Source of the DNA: Boletus sp. NGJ
Taxonomy: Eukaryota > Basidiomycota > Agaricomycetes > Boletales > Boletaceae
Direction: 5' to 3'
NCBI GenBank assembly: GCA_019096195.1
Contig: JAGTXK010000138.1
Coordinates: 434,001 to 498,000, forward strand
DNA length: 64,000 nt
The notes beneath the pieces are model-generated. The model was given only the letters and a program-made list of their open reading frames with translations. It did no database searches and was not told the DNA's origin. Every line of letters begins with the position of its first letter. Position 1 is the first letter of the stretch. Below are positions 44,067 to 55,200 of this stretch, piece after piece. The position numbers and the translations under genes are program-made.

Positions 44067-46074
44067 TTATAACTTGTGGGGACCGGTCCGTCTCACACAT
44101 TTGGGTTGTGGCCGGATCCACTCGTCCGATTCAGGCTTGATAATATTCGACAACTCCTCGGCGACGCTTTCCATAACCATGGTCCGGAAGTCGAGACTAG
44201 TCCGTCTATCAGGATCTGGTCTATCAGGGTCTGATGGGAAAGGTGGCTCGCGACCCGGGCCCCACTCCGGAGGGAAGCCGATAGGCCACGTAGGTAAGTA
44301 ACACATCTCCTGTCGACCGTTCATCATATAATTAGTTACGAGGTCCACATGACTGCGTGCACAGACGCACCTCTGGACCACATTCAGGATTGCACTTGAT
44401 CCACACGCTCCAGTCCAGCCATGCCATCAGGCGGTTCAAGTCCTCCGTCCAAGTACTCCAAAGGTCTGTTATTTCGAAATGGAAATCTCGACGGATTCCT
44501 TTGTGTTTAATAGCGGATCGATGCCCGCGTAGACACCCGCAGCCCACATCTTCGTCACCACCCGGCAAATCTCTCGGCTCGTCCCTCGTACAGCCTTCAG
44601 AAGTAGTTTCTCTGCGTCGGTCATAGAGTCCAGCTCAGACTCCATGGAGTATGTATGTGTCGTGGCACAGAGCTTGTACGTGGGAACTGTCCAGTCCAGC
44701 TCAGTCTTGTCTGATTCGTCGGTTGGCGTAGCTGAAAGAGAGGAGATAGGGTGTCAACATGATTCTGAGCTGGGTTTGAGTTTTGTTGGCGAGATCAATG
44801 ATTTCGTCCGGGTCTGTTGTAGACGAGTTCAGTAGGTAACGTGTCAGTTCGAGACGTTCTGAGTATCGGTCAACTATGACCTGGACGAGTGTTTCCCAGT
44901 CAATTCCACTCGACAGACCTCTGGGTCTGATCAAAACTGCCTCCAGCCTTGACTTTACGGCCGATAAATCCTCCTGCGATATATTTCCCACACGATGGTC
45001 CCACCTTTCCTGACCGGCTCGAATGGCGGTCAGTGATGGCGCAAGTTGGGTGTCGTAGAAGGAGACCAATCCAGCTAGGTCCAACTGGACACGCGTCTCT
45101 CCAGGGAAGCGGTTGTGCCAAGAACCGGCATTGAGCACTTCGAACGAGACGAATACTGTCCGACGTCACCTCAGTATTTCTCAATCAAGAGATCCGATGG
45201 AAAAGGACTTACGCTGCATTGGTGCGAGAGCCCTTCGACTTACTAGGTTCGCGAACGCCACGCGGACACCAGAAGTAAAGTCACAAAGCATGATCTCACT
45301 AAAGCCATTTGAGAAGAATTGAGCCATAGGATAACGATTGCTTACAAATCCATTTCCATCCTGTAATATGTTCAATGCATGGAGATATCCAAGAGAGTGA
45401 AATTTTACCTCACAAAGCCGTCCACACCGAAATTCCTTCCCCATTTGCAAAGGTCTTGGATCCGCTCTCTTTCACTGGAGTGATTACCGTCGCTGATTTT
45501 ACTCCATGCGATAAGGTCTTGTGTGTCCAATGTGCCGTATGGAAGCTCCGCAGCACTGTTTCCATCAAAGTATATGACTTTAAGAGGTCGGGTGGCAGCG
45601 ACCGTGAGATGCCAGCATCCTTCTTGGGGATGATTGAACCAATCCTGACAGAACAGATACGAATGTTCCGGGTCTGTGGCAACCCAATCAGGGCCTGGTG
45701 GTAATTCCTTGCGACTCGTCCCGTGGTAAAGAAGTGTCCCTTTCGGAATACTTCCTGGTACGATGTTATGACCTACAGGCGATTCAGAATGTGTTCGAGG
45801 GTGAGCCAGGTATACGTGCGGACCTCCGAGTCTTACCATTTCTCATGCGTGTATTGGGCCAGTGTTGAAGCAGTGAGTGCACCGTCTCAAACACGAGGTG
45901 ATCAGTGGCATCAGGGTTTGGAAGCTTGTCGAGACTCCATTCCGCAATATCGTCATCACGAAGAATAGCTGGGTAGTGCTCAGCTTGCCAATGGTGACCA
46001 GAGCCTAATGGCACCTGGGCAGCGAGCGTCGGGAGAACTGTTGCGATAAGACTGAAAAGAGTGGCTCGCAGCAT
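44067..46074 (-). pseudogene. Array copy 5 of the secreted YHGT family, broken mosaic
   Basis: The 5' half, from the signal-peptide exon on, is nearly identical to copy 2. The 3' part, with GFPPEWGPGREPPFPSDPDR and its last intron, is nearly identical to copy 4. The six-exon layout is recognisable. The reading frame has about two breaks, so I list it as broken. It mirrors copy 2 in the inverted array. Confidence 0.85.
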
Positions 46075-46775
46075 AGGAGTGGCTGGGAAAAGCAGTTCAT
46101 ACTATTCTGCTACTGACCTGCCCTGGTGCGGCTCGATATCGGTTAAAGAGACGCATCATGGCATGATGAGTCACGAATTAGTCAGCAGGTTGTGCGCTCA
46201 TGGCGACATTGGGGATAAGGGATTGCTGAGTCCCAGCATCTCTGAGAAAATCCCTACGAGTACATAGTCACATTCCCGTGGTTGAAGCAAGTTCACTGAC
46301 TCAGGCTCAGCTGGTCGAGTCCGGAAGTTTCGGTGCCACGGGTCTGAACAAGTAAACCAGCTGGTGGCAACATCCGGCAACACCACCTCTGCCCATTCAT
46401 CCTAGTAGCTCACAAAACATTTCGGATGGTGTTCATATACCACGCAAACGTGCAACAAGGAACGTCTTGTAACTCTCCGTTCTGACGTTTCGGAGTCGTT
46501 TGCATTAGTTTTCCGTACCTTCCCGCAGTGCTGAGAAGTTATTCGAGTAACCAAATAGAGATGATTTTCCGCGAGGTGCAAGTCGCGGATCAACTCGGTC
46601 AGAGGAGAAGAGTGAAGTAAAATAAACAGATGCCCAGGAAATTCTCTCAAGTGTCGAGCCCAAAGAATATTGAATACACTCGTAGATGAAACAATTCTAA
46701 TCAGACCACAGGTGATGAACATGCTGGTCAAGAGTGGGTGACGGTTCTGGAATTATTTGTTTCGCCAATGAACCA
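46075..46775. other. Spacer between copies 5 and 6, inverse of the copy 1-2 spacer
   Basis: Reverse complement of about 33,990-34,695 with few differences. It carries the promoter of copy 5. No separate gene. Confidence 0.6.
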
Positions 46776-48090
46776 TTAAGAATCGTAGGGATAAACCCGT
46801 CTCACACATTTGGGTTGCGGCCGGATCCACTCGTCCGATTCAGGCTTGATAGTATTCGACAACTCCTCGGCGAGGCTCTCCACAACCTTGGTTCGGAAGT
46901 AAAAACCAGTCAGTCTCTCAGGATGTGGCGGGGGAGGTGGTTTGCGACCCGAACCCCACTCTGTCCGAGGAAAACCGACAGGCCACGTAGGCAAGTAACA
47001 CATCTCCTGTCGACCGTTCATCAGTCATCATATAAAGCTATGAGGTCCACATAACTGCGTGACAGACGCACCTCGGGACCACACTCAGGATTGCACTTGA
47101 CCCACACGTTCCAATCGAGCCATGCTGTTAGGCTGTTCAAGTCCTCTGCCCAAGTAATAAAAAAGCCAAATCTGCCTTAGTATTTCTCAAGCAAGAGACC
47201 TAGTGGATAAAGGCTTACATATCGTTGGTGGAATAGCTGTTCGACTTAGTAGATTCGCGAAAGAAACCACGCGAACGCCAGAAGTAAAGTCACAAAGCAT
47301 GACTTCACTGAAGCCATTTGAGGAGAATTGAGCCATAGGATAACGATTACTTACAAATCCGTTTCCATCCTGTAATGTGTTCAATGCATGGAGATATCCA
47401 GGAGAGTGAAATTTTACCTCACAAAGCCATCTACACCAAAATTCTCTCCCCACTTACAAAGGGTTTGGATCCGCTTCCTTTCATCAGATACACCACCATT
47501 ACTTGTTTTACCCCATGCTATAAGCTCTTGTGTATCCAATGAACCATATGGAAGCCCGCAGCACTGCTGCCGTCAAAATATACGACTTTGAGAGGTCGAG
47601 TGGTCGCAAACGTGAGATGCCAACATCCTTGTTAGAAATGGTCGAGCCCATCCCGACAGAAGAGATACGAATGTTCAGGGTCCGTGGCAACCCAATCAGG
47701 GCCTGGTGGTAACTCCTTGCGCTCCGTCCCGTGGTAAAGAAGTGTTTCTTTCGGAATTATTCCGGGGACGATGTTATGACCTGGAGGTGAATATGTGTTC
47801 GAGGGAGAGCCAGGTATACGTGCGGACCTCTTACCATTTCTCATACGTGTGTTGGGCCAGTGTTGAAGCAGTGAGTTCACCGTCTCGAACACGAGGTGGT
47901 CAGTGGCATCAGGGTTTGGAAGCTTGTCGAGGCTCCATTCCGCAATATCCTCGTCGCCAAGAATAGCTGGGTAGTGCTCAGCTTGCCAATGGTGACCAGA
48001 GCGCAATGGCACCTGGGCAGCGAGTACTGGGATGGGAATTGTTGTGATAAGAGTGAAACCAGTTGCTCGCAGCGTTGTAGAACAACACAT
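46776..48090 (-). pseudogene. Array copy 6 of the secreted YHGT family, broken
   Basis: Signal-peptide exon (LRATGFTLITTIPIPVLAAQ), YHGTE, WVATDPEHSYLFC, a micro-exon encoding MEMD and a C-terminal WIRPQPKC are recognisable. The gene is much shorter than the intact copies and has more than one break. It is the outermost gene of the - half and mirrors copy 1. Confidence 0.85.
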
Positions 48091-49115
48091 GGATGGTTGG
48101 GGACAGCAAGGTGATACTGGTGCTGCTGGGATAATATGCTGCGATTCAACATTGGATACGCACATGAAACCCAGATGAAACTGTTCTGTCACGAATTAGT
48201 ACTGTAAGTACAGAAGCTGATGCGCTCATATGCCAAGACCCGATATAAGACATACAATTGGAGCGGACGAGTCCTACCACCTTAGACTAAAGCAGTAGTC
48301 ACATTCCTGTGGTTCCCTCAAGCGATCTCTGTTTCAGCCTTCTAACCAATCGGCCGTACCACAACAAGTTCTCAACAATGAACCTTCTTGACATCGACGA
48401 GGAATTGTTTAAACCCACAGACACGGAGAACTGCCCGGACGACGCCAACATCCACTCAACGGCAGTGTCCATGAAAAACTATTTAAAAATCACTTACCTG
48501 CCTCAGTGGTCGCGGTTTATAAATAGCTGTTCATAACCCGACGAATTTTCAACCGTACCCCAGTATACTGTCGAGTTGACGGCGGTCCTAGTATCCAGGT
48601 ACACGCAAGTATACTAGTGACATTACATTTACTAATCGTCAACCCTGCATCTCAGAATTTTGCTTGTTGAGTCTTTTCGATCATTGCGGCCATCCCTCCC
48701 AACTTTTTTCGTCAATGCATCTACCCCAACACACACGTCTGGACAGGATCGAAGCAGATTGAAGTTTGTTGAAACGGCATCCAGAGGAGTGTTCTGGACG
48801 GTTTAGACTTGTGTCGTGCGGCTCTTTTGACCAGGTGAGAGAAGTGCCAGAGAAGTGCCAGAGCTCATGTGCGATGACACCGTAGTGACAGGTACGAACT
48901 TGAAGCTTGAAGGACGCCACCCGTCTCAGAGTCTCGCGTCTCATGCGATGCATCGGAACGCCACCCAATTGCAAGGGCCCTAATATGTCAACGTGGGCTG
49001 GTCCAGGCGGACCAAATATGCCCTGGCGATGGGCCGAGTCACTCGACTCCGCTTGCTGGTCTAGATCATGCTGGCACTCGATGGATACCCTCCCCGTTCC
49101 ATGTTGAGGTGGATT
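48091..49115. other. Intergenic stretch right of the array
   Basis: About 1 kb. It has a short ATG frame of 52 codons at 48,378-48,536 (MNLLDIDEELFKP...) with no recognised domain and no visible introns. Otherwise I see nothing assignable. Confidence 0.35.
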
Positions 49116-49117
49116 TA

Positions 49118-49870
49118 CTGTAGCCGTCTGTATGGACGCAACCGTAACGCGTAACGCTAGGTGGTTGCGTCGCTAAAAATAACGCATGACGGTGTACTGG
49201 TAGCAACGTAACGCGTAACGGGGGACTATTGGCTAAAAAAAAAGCATCCGTCGAAGTTAATAAAAGCCCAGATGTCTTCATACTCCCCTGCAGCCACCAA
49301 TGAATTGCTGGGACCCTTTTCCGTGCTCCCAACACAGTGCGAGACACTGTCTACTGCAGCAGGCATCTCAGCCACAGCTAAGCCAAGAGCATCGTGAATT
49401 ACCGCGCTTGATGGTACATCGGCGTCGTCGTCGGCATCAACAGTGACATAGTCCGACTCGGTGTCACCGTGACGACAGATATCCTCCACTGAGTCAAGCT
49501 TGTTGAGTCCATGGACAATACCCATTTGATCTTTGATCTCTTTGTGGAGTGTCGAATGGGTGCGAAGGTAATCAATGAGAGCCGTCTGTGCTTGTCTACT
49601 TGTAAGACACTCTGCAGATAAATCCCATCCCTTGACCTGGCAGTGAGCCCAAAACTGTAAAGAATTATTAAACTAGTGTAAGAAACAGAAGAAACGACAA
49701 ACCTCTTTGACTAGTTCACGCCCGAACGGTCCAGTCATGATCTAACCCCCATAACGCCAGTTCCGGTCACTGGGTTGCTAACAGTAGCAACATAACGCAT
49801 AACGGGGGTCCGGTTGCTAACTCGGAGTCAGGGGTATCTGTAACGGTTGCATCCATACAGACGGCTACAG
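49118..49870 (-). mobile_element. Small TA-flanked inverted-repeat element with a coding remnant
   Basis: 753 bp. The left end CTGTAGCCGTCTGTATGGAC and the inverse right end match over about 30 bp with few mismatches, and TA lies on both sides. Inside each end are further copies of GTAACGCGTAACG/ATAACGCATAACG. On the minus strand a spliced-looking frame starts ATGACTGGACCG at 49,739, has an intron at about 49,703-49,656, and continues from FWAHCQVKGWDLSAE through LTSRQAQTALIDYLRTHS to an acidic tail. No DDE motifs are seen, so it is a non-autonomous or internally deleted DNA transposon. Confidence 0.65.
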
Positions 49871-50478
49871 TACGAACCCCCGTCCAACACATTCGTGAAC
49901 GACGTACTCCGTCCCGACGCATGTGCTGTTCACTTTTTACGTTTTTCCTAGTTGAGGCAAGCACCCTTTTTAGAGGGTGCCCGGAACTTTACCGTAACGC
50001 CGTTGTTCTTGTTCCCTCTTCGCGGCTTCGCCAACGCCAGCCCCAACGAGCACAGCTCCGTATCGCCGTTGCCACGGCTGCTCTGCGAGGTTATTGCTGT
50101 GCTTGATCGGCGTCTTCATGTTTGACAGACAATAGTCATTGAAGGTCATCTCGGAAAAATCCGGTTTATAGTCATAAGTAAGTATCGGACATAAGTAAAA
50201 CAAGGAGAATGGAAGAAGTCTTCCAAAGGGAGCAGGGGGAAACAGCTGTCTGACATGACAACAAGGGTATTCCATTCAGCAAAACGTTACAATCACGCAA
50301 TGTTGACTTTGATGTCTATTCGGGTATGTGCGAGTATCTTTCCCAGAGATAAATTAAAAAGAAAACAACAACACGAACTGGAGAGCAACAGGCAGGCTAC
50401 GCGCTGCGCACCCAGCTGTGAAACTAGTGCAAGTCACAAGGGTCTGAAAAAAAAAAAAAAGACACGCCAAAACCCACA
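49871..50478. other. 3' flank of the first SH3 gene
   Basis: The part from about 50,250 on resembles 53,745-53,910, the 3' flank of the second SH3 gene, so the tandem duplication extends into it. No gene seen. Confidence 0.5.
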
Positions 50479-51434
50479 TCACAATGCAATATAGGACCAA
50501 GAAATGACGGCATCTCTTGTAGGGGCGGGGGCCCAGTTTTGGCCAAGGTGGAGCGCGTTGATGCTCTCGTTGCGGAAAGGCCGCGTGACAGTGATTCCTT
50601 TGAGTGGCTTGATGAATACCCATGCGGGTACGAGCCCAATGTCGACGTTATCGCCGTTGTTCGTCTTCCAAATAGGAGGAGGGGAAACCCACGAAGAGCG
50701 TGTCTTGTCTCTAGTGACGAGGCACCAACCATCGTCGAATGATCGGAAGACTGTAAGGCCCTCGCCGTACCGGACTAGAGCTAGCTCGTCGGGGAGGGCG
50801 GGCACGAAAAGCTGTCGTACAGGTCTCACCTGTGAGGGACACGTGGAAATGATAGAGGGTGTGCGATAATTCAATCCAGAAGGGGGGGGAGGTTGGGTGT
50901 AAAGAGAGAATCCAGAAGAGGATCTGCTGTGTTGTGAAGTTGGTGAATTAAGGATCGACATGACGCGAGGTGGACTGAAGGAGACGTCCGACAGTGGACG
51001 ATGGCAGAATTGGGGGGTGGAATCACGGGATGAATCAGGGGAAGGCTCGAGCTGAAAAGAAACAACCGCCTTTTCTGACAAGCCATGATAAGGCGGCTTG
51101 CGAGTGATGGATTTTTCAGGCATGACAACCGACGCGAGGTCTTGCCGGGTAAAAGGAGGTATACTTGAGAAGTAGTTCCAAGTTAGCACGCAGAGCAACT
51201 TGAATGATCAATCCTTCACCTTCTCGATAATGGGTTGGTTTCTGCCATCATCGGTGTTACTACACCCCTGACACGGAAGGATCCAGCACACCGTCTCGCT
51301 ATCCGTTTTTTGTTTGCTTTGGATCGATAAGAACAGAAGAGGTATATTCCTAGACATAGAAACACGACGAAACCGACAGAGCCGGCGATTATGCCACTGA
51401 TGCTCGCAGAGCTTTGAAATCCACGTGGTGCCAT
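50479..51434 (-). CDS. Single-pass membrane protein with C-terminal SH3 domain, copy A
   Basis: Two exons (51,434-51,220 and 51,163-50,479) encode 299 aa. A short N-terminal outer part precedes one membrane helix (IIAGSVGFVVFLCLGIYLFC, about 13-32). A basic stop-transfer stretch RSKANKKR follows, then a long serine/proline-rich cytosolic linker. A C-terminal SH3 domain comes next (LALVRYGEGLTVFRSFDDGW, IGLVPAWVFI) and a tail ending NALHLGQN.... The layout resembles Fus1-type proteins of fungal cell fusion and polarity, but the SH3 partner is unknown. Copy B at 53,913-54,873 has the same intron and layout in direct orientation 3.4 kb away. An outer-domain exon further upstream cannot be excluded. 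Confidence 0.82.
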
Positions 51435-51849
51435 AAATTTTGAACTTGAACGAGAGTCGCTTTGTTGGAACGAATGACTGATCGCGTCGTCGCGATAAAG
51501 GAGCAGTTAGTAAGGTTCGATTACAGTGGAGGGTGTTCGAACAAGAAGGTGGGGAGTCGGATCCAGTAAGATACGGTCTTTTTATCCTGTTAGGCATATC
51601 GGTGGTAAAAGCAAACCTCGAGTGTGGGCGACATATTTTAACCGATGTCAAAGGACGGCGGAAATCTCATCATGAGAGACTCAGTGAATGCCACCTATTA
51701 CCGAGGTCAGAATAAAGAGAATCCTCGACATCGCAAGCTCACTGGTCGCTGCAGATTCGAATCTAGGTACTTCTCCGAGATACCGGAATATATCGCACTG
51801 CTAAGTTAAAAAATTGTACCTATCAAGACTGTCACCTCGTCAGATGCCG
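51435..51849. other. 5' flank of SH3 copy A
   Basis: About 415 bp. Promoter region of SH3 copy A and the tail of the NAD(P)-binding pseudogene. Frames here overlap the SH3 exon in another phase and are not convincing. Confidence 0.4.
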
Positions 51850-52480
51850 CCCAACACGGATCGCTTACCATGCACCGGCTTCCAATCAACTCACCCGTGG
51901 CAGCACCCTCTACTCGCCGAGAACTCTATCTCAGCCTAGAGTTAATCGCCAGACGTTCGACAACATAACTCACAAATGTGTACTTCGCAATTTCTGCTGC
52001 CGCGAAAACCATAAGTAGGACGACTCGAGTGCCGAGCACTTTCGCCACCACTTGGAAGATCTCCTAAGCCTCGCATGCTTCATTCTCCGCGAGATACATG
52101 CCGATGCGGCTCACGTATTAGAGACGCACCATCGAAGATGTGCATATAAAAACATACAAGATCTTCGCCAGACGTTTATGCCTTTGCCGATCACGTCGCC
52201 TTGGTACCGATGGGTGATACCATAGACCAAACCAGGGAGAATGATGCATGTCTTTGACATACTCCAAACGGCTATAAATTCGGGAATTCAGTGTCAAGGA
52301 TTGTGGGGTCGCACGACTTGCACCTTCTTCGTTGGCGTCTGTTATTGTAATATCAACATCTCAGTGTGGTTGAGTCCGCGACGAGGACTCCAGTCGGTGG
52401 ATATTTTGGTCAGAGACGTAGTTGCCTCGAACGTACCCTGCAACAGTCAAAAAACAATGGGTGGCGCAGCTACGCCTGAC
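51850..52480 (-). pseudogene. Truncated NAD(P)-binding protein gene, first tandem unit
   Basis: The minus strand aligns with exons 4-6 of the intact gene at 55,201-56,004. Matching stretches cover the segments for NYVSD.NIHRLES, the middle exon (MHHSPWFGLWYH... in a shifted frame) and the C-terminal exon. The N-terminal exons with the glycine motif are missing: sequence right of 52,480 is unrelated until the ARP3 fragment. Stops and indels interrupt what is left (for example a TAG within the segment near 52,063 and frame shifts in the central exon). It is a dead duplicate. Confidence 0.75.
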
Positions 52481-52672
52481 AATGGAATGATTTAATCGAC
52501 TCATGAAACGTGTGAAACAAACCTGAGGGTGTCTTCCAGGAAACAGACAGACCGGAGACAACCATGTATCGCCACTAGAGGCGGTTATACGGTGCTCGAG
52601 TCCGAAAACGGGATGACTCTATTGTGGACCCCAGTTCCGTTTCTAGATAGTACTTGATAGCACAACACAACG

Positions 52673-52880
52673 ATGTTGTTGCTTGCGCCGACAATTCGTA
52701 CCGGTTGCTCAAATTCAAAAGATAGGTGCAACTCCGAAACACTCGAAAAACTCAGCATCGATGTCGACATAGTACTTGCTCAGACTTGGTATCGCGTGCG
52801 AGTCTTGCATTTGAATCATTTGAATCCTCCTCCTCTCAACCGGCAACACGTGGAGGACCCCAATGTCAGCACAGCAACCT
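52673..52880 (+). pseudogene. Fragment of the ARP3 5' end, first tandem unit
   Basis: From CACAACACAA through ATG at 52,673 it aligns with the ARP3 start at 57,019. Shared features are ATG-T-G-CTTGCGCC, a CTCAAA..AAGATAGG block, CATCGATGT, and AACACGTGG near 52,849 against AACACGTGG in exon 3. The encoded start MLLLAPTIRT differs from [10 protein letters not shown] and loses the nucleotide-binding DNGTG motif. Nothing of the rest of ARP3 follows. Confidence 0.7.
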
Positions 52881-53010
52881 TGAGCTGGCGTGACATGTTT
52901 TGTGGACTGCTTTGTACCTGACAGGTCAATTCAATATATATAAGGTTCCGGAAAAATGCGGGGCAGGTTAGAAAAAATAATCAGTTACCTTGTGAGCGGA
53001 CGCCAGGTAC

Positions 53011-53259
53011 TCATGGGTCTTGAGGCCTGAGGATTGTTTTGTTGTGGTTCCCTGCGACGATTGTGAAAGTTCGGTCCAACGGTGTGATTGGTATCACGTT
53101 CTGCTCCTTTCCTTCGAGCTGTGTAACTTTTGTGCTCAGCATCCCCACGAGGATGTAAGACAGGGGATATTCGAGTTCGACAACAGGCTGTGATGATGAA
53201 AACTGAGATTCGCGCTCGCTAAGCACGATTTGGGCTACCTCTCGGCGCTCCGTTTGCAA
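53011..53259 (-). other. Unassigned open frame between tandem units
   Basis: An 83-codon frame on the minus strand (VVELEYPLSYILVGMLSTKV is its core) has protein-like composition but no recognised domain and no ATG near the start. It might be an exon remnant. There is no counterpart in the second unit. Confidence 0.25.
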
Positions 53260-53305
53260 CGTCGAGGTCTGTTTCCTAAACTGACATCTCAGGTGCAGTG
53301 TTCTC

Positions 53306-53485
53306 TGTAAACAAGGTTACTGAGCCGGCGCTTCCTCTAGTGGGAAGGGATCCGCGATAGGGCAGCGACCGTCATGAAACATATCTCGTTCTGGAGTATC
53401 CATTTCACTGCCATATAGACCTCAAGCTCATCGCGGATGAAATCCACTAAAGGAAGCGCCGGGTCCAACAGTGACCTTGTTTACA
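53306..53485. mobile_element. 180-bp MITE-like inverted-repeat element
   Basis: TGTAAACAAGGTTACTGAGC at the left faces ...GACCTTGTTTACA at the right. Including GGCGCTTCCTCTAGTGG and its inverse CCACTAAAGGAAGCGCC, the termini span about 36-42 bp. No coding sequence. A third copy of the end motif (TTGTAAACAAGGTAA) lies nearby at 53,629. Flanks show no clear target duplication. It lies between the two tandem units. Confidence 0.55.
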
Positions 53486-53912
53486 ATTATTGTCGTGCTA
53501 TGAAATAGGTGTTCTGATAAACAGTTTGTTGTTTAATTCAATACGTTGTAGGTACACGGATCAAGTACAGTCGGTCGTGTCACGAAGGCGAAGGTTTTAT
53601 AAGTGTACGTAATCGATTCGGAGAACCTTGTAAACAAGGTAATCAATGTAACAAAGGTAACACTGCACGGCCCACATTGTTACCATGGAAGCATGATCGA
53701 CGTCTGCACTACCTATCTCAACGGACAGCTTTTCAGGACAGTAACAGGGGTATATTCAACAAAAGGCTACAGTCACAATCGTAACGAGAAAGAGATCAAG
53801 AAAACAAGAGCATGAGCTAAAAAGGCAACAATAAGGCCGCGCACTGCGCGACCCGCGATGGGGTCGGTGGGGAACACATCAAGTAGTAAAAAAAAGACAC
53901 CAAGTACACACG

Positions 53913-54873
53913 TCATGCAAAATTTGACCAAGAAATGATGCCATCTCTTGTATAGGCAGGGGCTGGGTTTTGGCCAAGATGGAGCGCGTTGACGCTCGCA
54001 TTGCGGAAAGGCCTCGCGACAGTGATGCCTTTGAGTGGCTTGATGAATACCCATGCGGGTACAAGCCCAATGTCGATGTTATTACCATCGTTCTTCATCC
54101 AAGCGGAAAGACGGGAAGAGCGGGAAGAGCGTGACGTGTCTCTGGCGACGAGGCACCAACCATCATCGAATGATCGGAGCACGGTAAGGCATTCGCCGTA
54201 TCGGATAAGAGACAGCTCGTCGGGGAGGACGGGCTCGAAAAGCTGAAGTACAGGTCTCGCCTGCGTAGAAGACGTGGAGATGGCAGAGGATGGGCGAGAA
54301 CTTAGTCCTGAAGGGAAGGACAATTGGGCATAAGGAGTGAATCCGGAAGAGGATCTGCTGTGCCGGGAACATGCTGGGTTAAGAATTGACATGGCGCGCG
54401 GACGAGGTGCACCGGAGGAGGCGTTCGATAGTGGACGATGGCGGGATGGGGGGGAGGAAGGTTCGAGCTGAAACGAAACTGCCTTGTCCGACGAGCCATG
54501 AGAAGACGGCTTGCGAGTGATGGTTTTTTCGGGCATGACAATTGACGTCGTAAGGTCTTGTCGGCTAAAGGGAGGTATGCTTGAGAAATAGATTCGAGTT
54601 AGCGCGCAACCAAACTGATACGGTCCATTTTTTTTACCTCGTTGACAGAGGGTTTGATTCTGTCATCACTGGTCGCACTACACCCCTCCCGCGGAAGGTT
54701 TCAGGATTCCATTCCTCGATCCGTTTCTTGTTCGCTTTGGATCGATGAAGACGGAACAGACATAGTAGAGACAATAATACAAGAAGACCGACAAAGCCTG
54801 CGATTAGACCAGCTGCAATGCTGTTGGAAGTCGCAGAGTTTTCTTGACGGGGATAGTAAATGTGCGGCGCCAT
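53913..54873 (-). CDS. Single-pass membrane protein with C-terminal SH3 domain, copy B
   Basis: Two exons (54,873-54,638 and 54,579-53,913) encode 300 aa. The layout matches copy A: MAPHIYYPRQENSATSNS, membrane helix IAAGLIAGFVGLLVLLSLLC, RSKANKKR, a variable serine/proline-rich linker, SH3 (LSLIRYGECLTVLRSFDDGW, IGLVPAWVFI) and the tail FRNASVNALHLGQNPAPAYT. The membrane anchor, SH3 core and tail are conserved between copies while the linker differs more, as expected if both are under constraint. A Fus1-like role at the membrane is possible. The partner is unknown. Confidence 0.82.
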
Positions 54874-54903
54874 AGATGTGGACTGGAGTGCGAGTGGCTC
54901 CAA

Positions 54904-55200
54904 TGGCTGACCACCGCGAGGAAGGAGCGTAAAGCAAAGGGAGTGGAAGGCAGACTTGGGTCACGTTCGGTTACAGTTTACAGAGGAGAGTGGATCCGAA
55001 CATGAGTAGGAGAAGAAGGAAGCAAAGGTCGAGATACGGTCTTATAGCGGAGTAACGACCGCTAATTAGGAGGCCCAAGCGAGGGCGGCAATATCATTAT
55101 AATCAACACCGATATCATGACGGAGCTGGTTCCCAAAGACAGCGAGAAAAATACCCACACCATATGTACTGCTCGTCAACCAGACAGCGAGTGGGAATCA
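54904..55200. other. 5' flank of SH3 copy B and 3' flank of the NAD(P)-binding gene
   Basis: About 300 bp without a gene. Holds the SH3 copy B promoter region. Confidence 0.45.

Noticed and set aside
48378-48536. 52-codon ATG frame right of the array
   Set aside because: Too short and without motif or splice signals to call a gene. Recorded only as part of the intergenic entry.
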